Shown here piece after piece: positions 9,972 through 18,947 of a DNA stretch of 64,000 nt. The notes below the pieces were generated by a model that did not search any database, had not been told where the DNA came from, and saw only the letters and a program-made list of their open reading frames with translations. Numbering within the stretch: position 1 is the stretch's first letter; each line of letters opens with the position of its first letter. The stretch covers positions 27,548 to 91,547 of the forward strand of contig JAADFL010000212.1 of assembly GCA_013152945.1 (NCBI GenBank), given 5' to 3'. The stretch is from Deltaproteobacteria bacterium (GTDB lineage: Bacteria > Myxococcota_A > JAADFL01). The translations under genes were made by a program, and so were the position numbers.

Positions 9972-11099
9972 ATGGAGAGCCAGGTAACGGGCACTCATGA
10001 AAAAAGCCATGCTTTAAGGCTTGCAAAACCTGTGGTAGGGCCAAGGGCCAGGCAGTGGATTGAACAGATCATTTCTTCAGGCCGGCTTATCCAGGGACCG
10101 TTCTGTGAAAGGTTCGAAGAAGCCCTTGGAAACATTGTTTCAAGTGCTCATGCAATTGCAATGAACTCCGGCACTTCTGCCTTGTATGCTTGTCTCAAGG
10201 CATGCGATATAGGTCCCGGCATGAGGGTCGGCATTTCCGATCTCGGGTTTGCAGCCACGATAAATGCGGTCGAGCTTGCGGGCGCAAGGCCGGTCTTCCT
10301 TGATGTGGAAGAGGAAACTTTGGATATTTCCTTGAAGTGCATCGAGGATACCGGGCCTGGCCTGGATGCACTTATTGTCGTACACCAGCTTGGACTTCCG
10401 GCCGGCCGAGGTATTTTTCACAAGGCCCACGACGACAAGGTCATGATTGTCGAAGATGCTGCCTGTGGGCTCGGCTCTAAACTCGGTTCCAGATCGTGCG
10501 GCACACTGGGCATTGCAGGGACCTTCAGCTTCCACCCAAGAAAGATCGTGACGACCGGCGAGGGGGGGGCTATCGTGACCGACAATGAGCATATTGCACG
10601 CCGGGCCATGGCATTTCGAAACCACGGATTTTCAGGAAATGAAAAGAACGATATCATTGAACCTGGAATGAATTTGCGGCTGTCAGAGATTTCCTGTGCC
10701 ATAGGCCTCGAACAGCTCGAAAATCTGGAAAGTACGCTGGAAAAGAGAAGGAGCCTGCTTGCAGTCTACAAGGCAATGCTGGATCGTGTGCCTGGGATCA
10801 GGATACTGTCCAACAATGAAAATGATACCTGGAATGTGCAGACCCTGGCCATCATGTTTGAAGACAGCAGGGACAGGGACAGGGCCATGACCATTCTGAA
10901 CGCCGATCAAATAGAAGCTAACCCGCCCGTGGCATCTTTGAGCGCCATTCCGTACTATGCTAAAAAATACAAGATTCCTTTAAGGCAAGTGGAGACATCC
11001 AGGAAATGCACATCCTTGATACTGGCGATTCCCTGCTACGAAGGAATGGATGAATCCGATATCGAAAGGGTGTGCATGGTATTGAAAAGTTGTTTTTAA
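9972..11099 (+). CDS. DegT/DnrJ/EryC1-family PLP-dependent sugar aminotransferase
   Basis: This 375-residue protein matches the DegT/DnrJ/EryC1 family, whose members transaminate nucleotide-linked keto-sugars. The PLP-binding Asp lies in VEDAACGLGSK (about 162). The Schiff-base lysine is in SFHPRKIVTTGEGG (Lys191). The N-terminal QGPFCERFE and NSGTSALY motifs are also present. The length is normal for the family. I chose the ATG at 9972; a TTG at 9966 is also in frame. Its place before membrane glycosyltransferase-like genes suggests a role in making an amino-sugar for a surface glycan. The exact sugar cannot be told. Confidence 0.9.
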   Translation: MESQVTGTHEKSHALRLAKPVVGPRARQWIEQIISSGRLIQGPFCERFEEALGNIVSSAHAIAMNSGTSALYACLKACDIGPGMRVGISDLGFAATINAVELAGARPVFLDVEEETLDISLKCIEDTGPGLDALIVVHQLGLPAGRGIFHKAHDDKVMIVEDAACGLGSKLGSRSCGTLGIAGTFSFHPRKIVTTGEGGAIVTDNEHIARRAMAFRNHGFSGNEKNDIIEPGMNLRLSEISCAIGLEQLENLESTLEKRRSLLAVYKAMLDRVPGIRILSNNENDTWNVQTLAIMFEDSRDRDRAMTILNADQIEANPPVASLSAIPYYAKKYKIPLRQVETSRKCTSLILAIPCYEGMDESDIERVCMVLKSCF

Positions 11100-11111
11100 C
11101 TAAAAAGAGGT

Positions 11112-12386
11112 ATGAAACTGGGGACACGGCAAGATAAGAAAAAGCCTGTAAACAAAGGCTCGGACAAAAGGACACCGGTACAGGCGGGGAAAAAGAACGC
11201 GAAACGTTCTTCGAGCAGGATTAGCTTCAAACTGCGGGCACGTAATGTCGAGCGGCAATTGGCGGACCTGGCAAGGGATGGTTACCTCCAGATGTTCGGA
11301 AGCGACACCGCCAGATTGGGCAGGTTCACACTGAATATTGAACTTGGCCTGGAGCCGGGCCGAGCCGGTTGGAAAATTTTCGGGCAGCCCCTGGATACCC
11401 AGTTACGAACGGTCCTCAAACAGGTAGAGGCAAAGACAGGCGCGTTCAGGCATGGTAGGGTATATTGCTACAAGTGCATGTCCGGAGATTGCGATCACTC
11501 GATTCCCGGGGACCCGACAAAGGTCTTTGCCGGTTATTCCTCAACCGGCAAACCCAACTGGATTTCCTTCGGCCAGATGTTGCTGGACCGCGGGGATCAC
11601 AGGGTAGACGAATTGTATGCGGAAAATCCATCCCTGCTTACCTGCCTGTTGTCGAAAGACCAACTCCACAGGGAACAACTGAATGCATTCGGCCGGCAGA
11701 GCCTGGATTATATAGTGCTGTCCCAGGTGGCTGCGGGCTATTTTCTGTTGCCGGGAAAAGGCGGCAGCCGGGAAAAAGCGGCGCTGACGTTCCAGGCCGT
11801 ACAAACCATGGGTCCAAAGAAAACTTTGATGGTCGACCTGAATGTCATAGGCCAGACCAATGAACACATACCAATAACAGACCTGCTCGACCAGAGGTTT
11901 TCCCGTTTACAGCAACGACTGGTGAAGACTAGAGATAGATTGAGAAACCTGAAACCATCATGGACCGGACGGGGAAATTACCGGCGCACCGGCCCGGCAA
12001 GTGAGACAAGGGGGCGGGTCGAGTTTGCAGAAATGGTATTATCAGAGTTGGCACGAGGTATAGAGCAGCTTTCAAGGCAGGCCGCCAGGAGGACAATGCA
12101 TGCCGAAAGACGAGCCGTGAAAAGGCCGGTTTCAAAGGCCCTCCAGGAGGCAAGGGCTGCAGGAGATGAAAAACTTTTGTGGGATAAAAAACAAGAGACA
12201 ATAGTGGTTCTCGGCGCAAAGCAAAGGATCCATGTATTCTCGCCCGAGGCCAGGCTTGTGACTACCCTGGTAATGGAATCCGATGGTGTCGAGAGGCGCA
12301 GGAAAAAGGGAAGGTGGATTACGCCGGAAGCGGAACGAATTGAAACCTTCAGGAACAGCCTTGGGAAAAAAAACAAAAGCCAGTGA
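11112..12386 (+). CDS. unknown protein with SWIM-like Cys/His cluster
   Basis: This 424-residue basic protein starts at the ATG at 11112 behind AGAGG, 12 nt after the aminotransferase. The first 40 residues are Lys/Arg/Ser-rich. Residues 119-129 form C-x2-C-x4-C-x-H inside VYCYKCMSGDCDHS, which resembles the CxC...CxH zinc knuckle of SWIM domains, although the first spacing is x2 rather than x1. The middle part has helical Leu/Arg-rich stretches. The C-terminus is again basic (RRKKGRW). No catalytic motif is visible. A nucleic-acid-binding role is possible but unproven. It overlaps the start region of the next gene. Confidence 0.6.
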   Translation: MKLGTRQDKKKPVNKGSDKRTPVQAGKKNAKRSSSRISFKLRARNVERQLADLARDGYLQMFGSDTARLGRFTLNIELGLEPGRAGWKIFGQPLDTQLRTVLKQVEAKTGAFRHGRVYCYKCMSGDCDHSIPGDPTKVFAGYSSTGKPNWISFGQMLLDRGDHRVDELYAENPSLLTCLLSKDQLHREQLNAFGRQSLDYIVLSQVAAGYFLLPGKGGSREKAALTFQAVQTMGPKKTLMVDLNVIGQTNEHIPITDLLDQRFSRLQQRLVKTRDRLRNLKPSWTGRGNYRRTGPASETRGRVEFAEMVLSELARGIEQLSRQAARRTMHAERRAVKRPVSKALQEARAAGDEKLLWDKKQETIVVLGAKQRIHVFSPEARLVTTLVMESDGVERRRKKGRWITPEAERIETFRNSLGKKNKSQ

Positions 12387-14514
12387 CCATGGTCCAAAAT
12401 CAGGACTCTTGGTTATCCTTATTTTCCTGGCTGCGGGGGTATATGCCATGTGGCCCTTACCCCTGCATTTCAGAACCGATCTTGCAGGCACCTATGGAGA
12501 TAGTTTTCAAAACCTGTTCAACTTCTGGTGGATTGCAAAGGCGTTTCTAACGGGCCAAAATCCGTATTTCACTCCTTACATGTTCCACCCCTTTGGCGTG
12601 TCCCTTTTATTGCATACTTTGAGCCCTTATAACTCGTTCCCCGGAGCATTACTCTCATTCATTATTGGTTTGCCGGGCGCGTACAATATGATGATACTTG
12701 TACATTATGTGCTGGCCGGGTACTTCTGCCACCTGCTGGTATTGGAACTTATACCGGAAGATGTACCGAAGACCTGGACCAGGATTACAGCGGTGTGGGC
12801 CGGGCTTGTCTTTACACTGTCACCTTTTCATTTCTTTCAGGCAAGGGAACACTTGCAGCTCACTGCTGTAGAGGGTGTGCCCCTTACGCTTTTGTTCCTG
12901 GTAAAAATACTTAAGACACCAAACCGGAAGAACGCCGTGCTGCTCGGCCTCTCTACGGCCCTGGTAACTTTCAGCGACATGTACCTGCTTGTGTACACGT
13001 TCATTACTTTCCTGTTTTTCCTCGCCGGTTCATCGCTGAGGAGGCCTGGGAAGGATTTGCTCAAGGCCCGGGCAAAGGGCCTGTTAATGGCGGGACTAGT
13101 CTACAGCCTTGTATGCGGTCCCTTGCTGATTGCCATGGCCTGGAAATATTCCACGACCGGTTACGTATCCGGACATGACCCGGCAAAGTTCTCATCCGAC
13201 CTGCAAAGCCTGTTCGTTCCAGGGCCCGGGTCGGCTTGGGCCGGATGGTTCCATGGGCTTTACGGAAAGTGGAAGGGAAATCCGACCGAGCAGACAGGAT
13301 ACCTTGGATACATTCTGTTGTTCCTTGCACTTCTCGGACTCTTGAAGAAAAGAAATATGCCCTTTTCAAAAACCATTGCATCGCTTGGACTCACAGCGGT
13401 TGTTTTATCCCTTGGACCTGTGTTGCATTGGGGTGGAGAGTCCAGTGACATGATCCTGCCCTACAAGTGGTTTGCAAGTGCGTTTCCCTTGATCTTCTCG
13501 TTTACCGGAACACCTGCGAGGTTTTCTTTCCTGGTCAATCTCTCTCTGGTCCTTCTTGCCGCATCCGGGTTTGCATGGCTCGCACAGGAAGTATCAGCAA
13601 GGCACGGGTTGGGCTTCTTACTGCTTGTACCGGTCTTGCCGGCTGTCGCCCTGGTGGAGATGGCGCCCGGGCCGCAAGAGATTGTACATATCGATCCCCC
13701 GAAGATCTTTGAACAATGGGCACATGACAAACAGAATTACGCGGTCTTGGACACCAGGAGATGGGCACAAATGTACTTGGGTCTGGTGACACACGAAAAG
13801 CCGCTTGTGAACGGACACGTATCAAGGGATCCCCTGGACAGGCTTAAGCACCTCAAGGATGTGCCCGTGCTTGACACCCTGGTGTTCGGTTACAAGTGTT
13901 TCGCCCCTGACTTCGAGCCGCGGGTTTCTTCGACAATAGGCAGGCTCGAACTGTCTCCAGGTGACGGCCCGCTTATGCCCGGAGTTCCTGCGGAATTCTT
14001 TGGCGCAACGATAGAAGGCCGGATACTTATAAAAGATCGTGGGCCAACGAGGTTTTTGTTCGAAACCAGTGACAGGATTAAATTCGATTTCGACAAAGTT
14101 AACCGGCTTGATTCCGGTGGTAAGCGCGGCCCTTCCAGGTTCGAGACAGGTCCATTGCCCATAGAGCCGGGCTGGCACGATTTCAGGATCGAAACGTACG
14201 CAGGGACAGGCAAGTTTTTTTTCAAGATGCATATTGCACAAGGCAATGACAATTTCATGATTCCGGGCTTGGACCGGCTGAAGACCCTTGATGGAAAGCC
14301 GGGGGCAAAATTGACATCCGGCCCCAGGGTCCCGCTGATATCGGGACAAGACCAGATAAGACAAGCTTTCGATGATCTCGAAAAACACGATATCAAGTAT
14401 ATAATCAGGTGGCCCTGGCAAAACCGGCTCCTGGAAGAACATGTCCTGAAACTCGAAAAAGTTTATGAAGACGATATCACCGTGGTGTACAAGGTACCCG
14501 GGAGCCTGCGTTGA
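12283..14514 (+). CDS. multi-spanning membrane protein, GT-C glycosyltransferase-like
   Basis: This is a 743-residue protein from the first ATG. That start overlaps the preceding gene by 104 bp, so a TTG at 12361 or the ATG at 12448 may be the true start. About 11 hydrophobic segments cover residues 40-450. The first extracytoplasmic loop carries HFRTDLAGTYGDSFQN, an acidic residue in the place where GT-C polyprenyl-phosphate-sugar transferases have their catalytic Asp. The last 280 residues form a soluble periplasmic domain. The family is not certain. The neighbours (sugar aminotransferase, YbhN-like and PMT-like proteins) support a role in surface glycan assembly. Confidence 0.65.
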   Translation: MVSRGAGKREGGLRRKRNELKPSGTALGKKTKASDHGPKSGLLVILIFLAAGVYAMWPLPLHFRTDLAGTYGDSFQNLFNFWWIAKAFLTGQNPYFTPYMFHPFGVSLLLHTLSPYNSFPGALLSFIIGLPGAYNMMILVHYVLAGYFCHLLVLELIPEDVPKTWTRITAVWAGLVFTLSPFHFFQAREHLQLTAVEGVPLTLLFLVKILKTPNRKNAVLLGLSTALVTFSDMYLLVYTFITFLFFLAGSSLRRPGKDLLKARAKGLLMAGLVYSLVCGPLLIAMAWKYSTTGYVSGHDPAKFSSDLQSLFVPGPGSAWAGWFHGLYGKWKGNPTEQTGYLGYILLFLALLGLLKKRNMPFSKTIASLGLTAVVLSLGPVLHWGGESSDMILPYKWFASAFPLIFSFTGTPARFSFLVNLSLVLLAASGFAWLAQEVSARHGLGFLLLVPVLPAVALVEMAPGPQEIVHIDPPKIFEQWAHDKQNYAVLDTRRWAQMYLGLVTHEKPLVNGHVSRDPLDRLKHLKDVPVLDTLVFGYKCFAPDFEPRVSSTIGRLELSPGDGPLMPGVPAEFFGATIEGRILIKDRGPTRFLFETSDRIKFDFDKVNRLDSGGKRGPSRFETGPLPIEPGWHDFRIETYAGTGKFFFKMHIAQGNDNFMIPGLDRLKTLDGKPGAKLTSGPRVPLISGQDQIRQAFDDLEKHDIKYIIRWPWQNRLLEEHVLKLEKVYEDDITVVYKVPGSLR

Positions 14515-15692
14515 AGCAATCATCCAGCCGAAGAGCCGGGACCTTTATCAAGGCAGGCCTGGTCAGCGCGGTGCTCCTGGCCCTGCTCATTTTCAAGTTT
14601 ACGGATATTCAAACCGTGGAGTCCGTATTTAGGACATTGAACTGGCGGGAGATCATGTTCGCGGCCTTTATGTACACCCTGGCACCTGTTGGAAGGACCC
14701 TGCGATTCGCCGTCCTGTTGCAAGTGAAGCCACATGCCTTGGGCCGCCTGTTCTGGGCGGTTTGCCTGCACCAGGCAGGTTTGAGACTGCTACCCGTTAG
14801 GACGGGAGAGGCAATCTTTCCCTACTTGTATTACAAGGCACTGGGTGAGCAGGCAGGACAGGGCGTGGTAGGGCTCATTTACTCGAGGCTTCTCGATTTT
14901 GCAGGTTTGGCCTGCATCTTTCTCGCTTTCCTGGCAGTCACGGGCATGTCGGGCAGGGTGCCGTGGACCTGGCCTGCATGGGCAGTGCTCTTGTTCCTGG
15001 TAATGTCTATCATAGCAATCAGACTGCCATGGCTTCTCGGCGTGATATCGAAAATCCTGGGTCGCATGGGATCGAACAGGAAAAGCAGGACAAGATTCGT
15101 TTCCAAAATAATGTCCCTTTTGGACGAAAGCAGATCCGCTTCTCTGAAGATCAGGTCATGGCCGAGGCTTATGGGCGCATCGCTTGCTACCTTGCTCGTT
15201 TGGGCCGGTATCTTCGGCTGTTTCTGGTTCCTCATGAGGCCTTATCATGTCTCTGTTCAGAACGTGGTGTTCGGCGGCACGGCTGCATCCATTGCCGGTT
15301 CTGTGCCTGCGGGTGGAATCGGCAATTTCGGAACCCAGGAAGCAGGATGGACACTGGGTTTTTCCCTGGCCGGTATCTTGCCGGGCCTGGCCTTGGCCAC
15401 TGGCTTGATGGTCAACCTCTTTACTCTGGCCGTAACTCTCGTACTGGCCGTTTTATGTCTTGCAGTAGTCCGTTCATCGTGGAGACAGTGGAAAGAATCA
15501 CCTCTTGGAAGCGAGAATCAAGATCCAGGGGATCACGAGCCTGATATCTTGGGGCTCGAAGAACGTCTTGAGAATACCGAGGATCCGGCCGGGGGTGAAA
15601 TGCTGCACGTGACCGGGGGTGTTTCCAAGGTCGAAGACGTACCTGCCCCTAAGGACATTGCCGATTCTCCAGATAGGCTCGAACGGGACTGA
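14511..15692 (+). CDS. YbhN/LPG-synthase transmembrane family protein (UPF0104-like)
   Basis: This is a 393-residue protein starting at a TTG that overlaps the previous stop (TTGA). It has seven or eight hydrophobic segments and the family hallmark GSVPAGGIGNFGTQEAGW (about residues 265-282), as in the integral-membrane flippase half of MprF and in AglD/YbhN proteins. The family is linked to lipid or lipid-sugar handling. After the last membrane segment, about 60 charged residues follow. These are encoded antisense to the end of the convergent methyltransferase gene, and the two frames overlap by 195 bp. This tail has no membrane or motif signal and may be a read-on extension after loss of an earlier stop. 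Confidence 0.8.
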   Translation: MKQSSSRRAGTFIKAGLVSAVLLALLIFKFTDIQTVESVFRTLNWREIMFAAFMYTLAPVGRTLRFAVLLQVKPHALGRLFWAVCLHQAGLRLLPVRTGEAIFPYLYYKALGEQAGQGVVGLIYSRLLDFAGLACIFLAFLAVTGMSGRVPWTWPAWAVLLFLVMSIIAIRLPWLLGVISKILGRMGSNRKSRTRFVSKIMSLLDESRSASLKIRSWPRLMGASLATLLVWAGIFGCFWFLMRPYHVSVQNVVFGGTAASIAGSVPAGGIGNFGTQEAGWTLGFSLAGILPGLALATGLMVNLFTLAVTLVLAVLCLAVVRSSWRQWKESPLGSENQDPGDHEPDILGLEERLENTEDPAGGEMLHVTGGVSKVEDVPAPKDIADSPDRLERD

Positions 15693-16094
15693 AATCAGCA
15701 GGTGACCCCTGCTTATCCTAAAAGCCTCCTTTAGGGCCAGGCTCGGCTTTTCAAGGTGTTCCAAGACTTCGCAGGCCAGGACCAAATCGAAAGACTGATC
15801 TTTCAGCGCCAGCCTGGTCGCATCCATTGCAGCCCATTGAATTCCAGGCATGGCCCTTCCCGGTTTTAAGTCGGTGGCCAGGAACAATCCCGTGCGATCA
15901 GGCAGGAACTCAACCATCCGCGCGGCAAGATATCCCTCTCCTGCGCCCAACTCCACTATGGACTCGGGCTTAAAACCTGTGCACATTTCTTTCAAGGCGC
16001 CAAGGTATCTCTTGACCATGAACCGTTCAAGGGGAGAGCCTGCATTGTACTTGTCGTAGATATTCCCGAAAGGGATCGAATTTGGAGCTTTCAA
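15498..16094 (-). CDS. class I SAM-dependent methyltransferase
   Basis: This protein has about 198 residues from a TTG at 16094 behind GGGGG; a TTG at 16136 would add 14 residues. It contains the SAM-binding motif I VELGAGEGYLAARM and the acidic loop FDLVLACEVLEHL, typical of Methyltransf_11/25 enzymes. The C-terminal conserved block includes SVPFEP and LGNTPGHVQHF. The substrate is unknown; related genes often sit in polysaccharide or lipid-glycan loci, as here. Its 3' end lies inside the 3' end of the convergent membrane-protein gene, and both reading frames stay open over the shared 195 bp. Confidence 0.85.
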   Translation of the reverse strand: MKAPNSIPFGNIYDKYNAGSPLERFMVKRYLGALKEMCTGFKPESIVELGAGEGYLAARMVEFLPDRTGLFLATDLKPGRAMPGIQWAAMDATRLALKDQSFDLVLACEVLEHLEKPSLALKEAFRISRGHLLISVPFEPIWRIGNVLRGRYVFDLGNTPGHVQHFTPGRILGILKTFFEPQDIRLVIPWILILASKR

Positions 16095-16242
16095 ATCATA
16101 ATCCCCCTGAAGCAAGCATGGTGAAGAACAATGCAATTATAATATCATGCTAATCGGCCGGCCTGATTTACTCAAGTATTTTTATGGACTGCGGGGATTG
16201 AAAAATCCGGCATAGCAGAATAATAACATGTAACCCGTTGTC

Positions 16243-17244
16243 ATGAACGCCTCTACTGGTTTACTCTGCAAAGGGAAAGGAGCGTCCATATTGCCCGGCC
16301 GTAAAATCACGTATGGAAAAGATATCGGACTTTCAGCCGCCAAGTGGCTGGTCCCGGTGTTTTTCCTGGTGTGGCTGTATTGCACAATCTCGTACCCGGC
16401 CAGGCTGAACGGCCTACCTGAAGCTGTTGACTATAAAGAACTCGAGCAAGTCTTGAGAAAAGAATTCAAGCCCGGAGACTGCGTATCACTGGCGCCTTTT
16501 TGGGCCGAGAGGGCAAGGCTTTACATTGGTGACATGAACATTCTCGGCCTTAGAAATACCACAAGACAAGACTTGCTTGCTTGCAAGCGGATTTTCCTGG
16601 TCGGAGTTTTCAAGGATGATGCATCAAGGGAACGAAAAAAGATCGAATCCATGTCTTTTGCAAAAAGAAAATGGAGCCGGCCCGTGGGCAGGTTATCGCT
16701 TGACCTTTTCGACCTTTCTTCAAGGAGCACCCAGACGGTTTTTGACTTCAGGAAACACATTAAAGATGCCGGTGTGTGGATAGAAAAGGGATCCGGCAAA
16801 ACAGCATGTGACAGGTACGAAAACAGGCAGTGGAAATGCCCCGGTCCGGAGTGGAACTATGTCGGCGATCTGACAACAGACATGGATAGAAATCCAAGGC
16901 GCTGCATATGGGCTCATCCTGTCCAGGGAGGAACACTCAAGATAAGGTTCGACAACGTGCCCATGGGGGAGTCCATCCAGGGAAGGCACGGCATTGCTCT
17001 TTCAGGACTCGGGCAAAATCCCTCGGATGTTATCTTAAGAATCTCGATAGACGGAGAAAGGCAGGCCGAGTTCGCAGCTCATGACGTGCTTGGGTACTTT
17101 TCATTCAAGCTGGATACGGGGCGATTCAAAGGGAGCCTGCACCAGGTTGAATTCTCTGTGTCAACCAAGAACAATGGTGCAAGGCATTACTGTTTCGAGG
17201 CCTACACAATCGAGAAGAAAATCAGTCCGGGAGCCGGGTCATGA
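16243..17244 (+). CDS. hypothetical protein with one N-terminal membrane segment
   Basis: This is a 333-residue protein. One strong hydrophobic segment (about residues 34-52) is followed by a soluble domain that would be periplasmic. The soluble part has a C-terminal region rich in beta-strand-like segments. No catalytic motif is recognised. A TTG at 16291 preceded by AAAGGAG is an alternative start that still keeps the membrane segment. The stop overlaps the ATG of the downstream PMT-family gene (ATGA), so the two are probably translated together. The layout, a lone anchor plus a sugar-binding-like beta domain beside a glycosyltransferase, suggests an accessory role. That is inference only. 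Confidence 0.6.
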   Translation: MNASTGLLCKGKGASILPGRKITYGKDIGLSAAKWLVPVFFLVWLYCTISYPARLNGLPEAVDYKELEQVLRKEFKPGDCVSLAPFWAERARLYIGDMNILGLRNTTRQDLLACKRIFLVGVFKDDASRERKKIESMSFAKRKWSRPVGRLSLDLFDLSSRSTQTVFDFRKHIKDAGVWIEKGSGKTACDRYENRQWKCPGPEWNYVGDLTTDMDRNPRRCIWAHPVQGGTLKIRFDNVPMGESIQGRHGIALSGLGQNPSDVILRISIDGERQAEFAAHDVLGYFSFKLDTGRFKGSLHQVEFSVSTKNNGARHYCFEAYTIEKKISPGAGS

Positions 17245-18947
17245 ATCCAAATGGAAAAAGTTTTCATCATATTTTTTTCAAAAAACAGGTGATTGCCGGT
17301 TCTGTTCTATCGATTGTTTTGCTCTTTGCCCTGGTCCTCACAAGCCGCGACATAGGCTTTGTCCGCGACGAAGGGTATTATTTCAAGGCGTCCGGGGATT
17401 ACCTTGCATGGTTTTCGAGCATAGCCGATCTCATGGGCACCAAGAGATGGAAGCAACCCTTTTCAGACCAGGAGATAACAAGGCAATGGAGTTACAACTC
17501 CGAGCATCCTGCCCTGGTCAAGGAGATGCAGGCATTAACGTTCTGGCTGTTCAAGCGCAAGCTGAACCTGTTCAACAACAGCACATCTTTCAGGCTTGGA
17601 AGTATGTTGTTCTCCATCGTATTGTGCCTCGCCCTGTTCGGACTCGGCAGCCGCATATACAACACCAGGGTGGGTATAATGGCTGTCATCCTGCTCTTTA
17701 CAATGCCCAGGGTCTTTTTTCATGCCCATCTTGCCTGTTTCGATGTGCCGATTACTGCAATGACCGTGCTCGTGGCATATGCGTATTACAGGGCAAGGAA
17801 GGAACCGAGGTGGGTACTGTACACAGGCATCTTCTTCGGCCTGGCAGTGGCAACCAAACATAATGGGTGGTTCCTGTTACCCACGTTGGCCCTTTGGTGG
17901 CTTATCGAGGGGGGGATAATACAAAGAAAAGGAACCGGCCGTTTCAGCCTGCCGCCTGTGCCGCTTGCGCTCATCTCGATGGCGCTGCTCGGTCCAATCA
18001 TCTTCCTGGCCCATTGGCCCTGGCTCTGGCATCATACGTGGGAAAGGATAGTTGGATATTTTTCTTTTCACCTCCACCATGTAAGCTACCCCGTGGAGTA
18101 CTTCGGCAAGATATTATCCAAACCGCCTTTTCCGTTTTCGTTTCCTTTTGTAATGAGCGCCCTTACGGTTCCGGCCCTTACGTTGTTCCTGGCCTTGCTT
18201 GGAGTGTTGTTCGTGTGCATTCGCTTTTTCGAGCATTTCAGTCCAAGACCGCATGCCACGTATTTAATGCGGGAGCAGGAAAGCAAAGAACTCGCCGGCG
18301 GTTTTTTTATTATACTAAACTGTATAGTGCCTTTCCTGATAATCGCTGTTCCGTCCATTCCAATCTTCGGCGGAGTCAAGCACTGGCTGCCTGCAATGCC
18401 ATTCCTCGCCCTGCTTGCGGCAAAAGGTATGGACATGTTGTTTCGCGCGGCCATGGCAATGCTCTCAAGGCCCGGAAAAAAAATGATGGCATCCGCATAT
18501 ATCCTGATGGGGGGGCTGGCCGCCATGCCTGCTGTGATCGGCACATGGTTGTACCTGGACAACGGCACAGCCTTCTACAATGAAATCGCAGGTGGCGCCA
18601 AGGGAGGGGCCGAGCTTGGAATGATGAGGCAATTCTGGGGTTATGCATCCATGCAGGCCATGCCGTGGCTCAACAGGAATGCAACCAAGGGTGCGAGGGT
18701 GCACTTTCACAATACGAACTGGGACAGCGTGAGAATGTATAAAAGAGACAACCTGCTGCGAAAGGACATCAAACAAGCGGACAAGCTGGAAAACGCGGAC
18801 TACTTCCTGTTTCACAACCAAGCGCCTATGTTGGCGGATGAGTACCACTGCTGGTCGAGTTTCAGGACGGAAAAACCGGTCTTTGGCGTATACAAAGAAG
18901 AAGCGCCTATACTTGTGGTATACAAGAGGACCGAAAAACCAAACTAG
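17241..18947 (+). CDS. PMT/ArnT-like (GT-C, GT39/83-type) membrane glycosyltransferase
   Basis: This 568-residue protein has about 10-11 membrane segments. It carries hallmarks of the PMT_2 family: an acidic pair in the first extracytoplasmic loop (FVRDEGYYF, Asp43-Glu44), a conserved SEHPALVKE segment, and FFHAHLACFDVPITAMTVL (the usual R-x-A-x-x-D-x-P-L region). Such enzymes move a sugar from a polyprenyl-phosphate donor to lipid A or protein on the outer face of the inner membrane. The C-terminal periplasmic part (about 430-568) is family-typical. The gene overlaps the preceding one by 4 nt and ends tail to tail, with a 4-nt overlap, against the exporter permease gene. Confidence 0.85.
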   Translation: MNPNGKSFHHIFFKKQVIAGSVLSIVLLFALVLTSRDIGFVRDEGYYFKASGDYLAWFSSIADLMGTKRWKQPFSDQEITRQWSYNSEHPALVKEMQALTFWLFKRKLNLFNNSTSFRLGSMLFSIVLCLALFGLGSRIYNTRVGIMAVILLFTMPRVFFHAHLACFDVPITAMTVLVAYAYYRARKEPRWVLYTGIFFGLAVATKHNGWFLLPTLALWWLIEGGIIQRKGTGRFSLPPVPLALISMALLGPIIFLAHWPWLWHHTWERIVGYFSFHLHHVSYPVEYFGKILSKPPFPFSFPFVMSALTVPALTLFLALLGVLFVCIRFFEHFSPRPHATYLMREQESKELAGGFFIILNCIVPFLIIAVPSIPIFGGVKHWLPAMPFLALLAAKGMDMLFRAAMAMLSRPGKKMMASAYILMGGLAAMPAVIGTWLYLDNGTAFYNEIAGGAKGGAELGMMRQFWGYASMQAMPWLNRNATKGARVHFHNTNWDSVRMYKRDNLLRKDIKQADKLENADYFLFHNQAPMLADEYHCWSSFRTEKPVFGVYKEEAPILVVYKRTEKPN

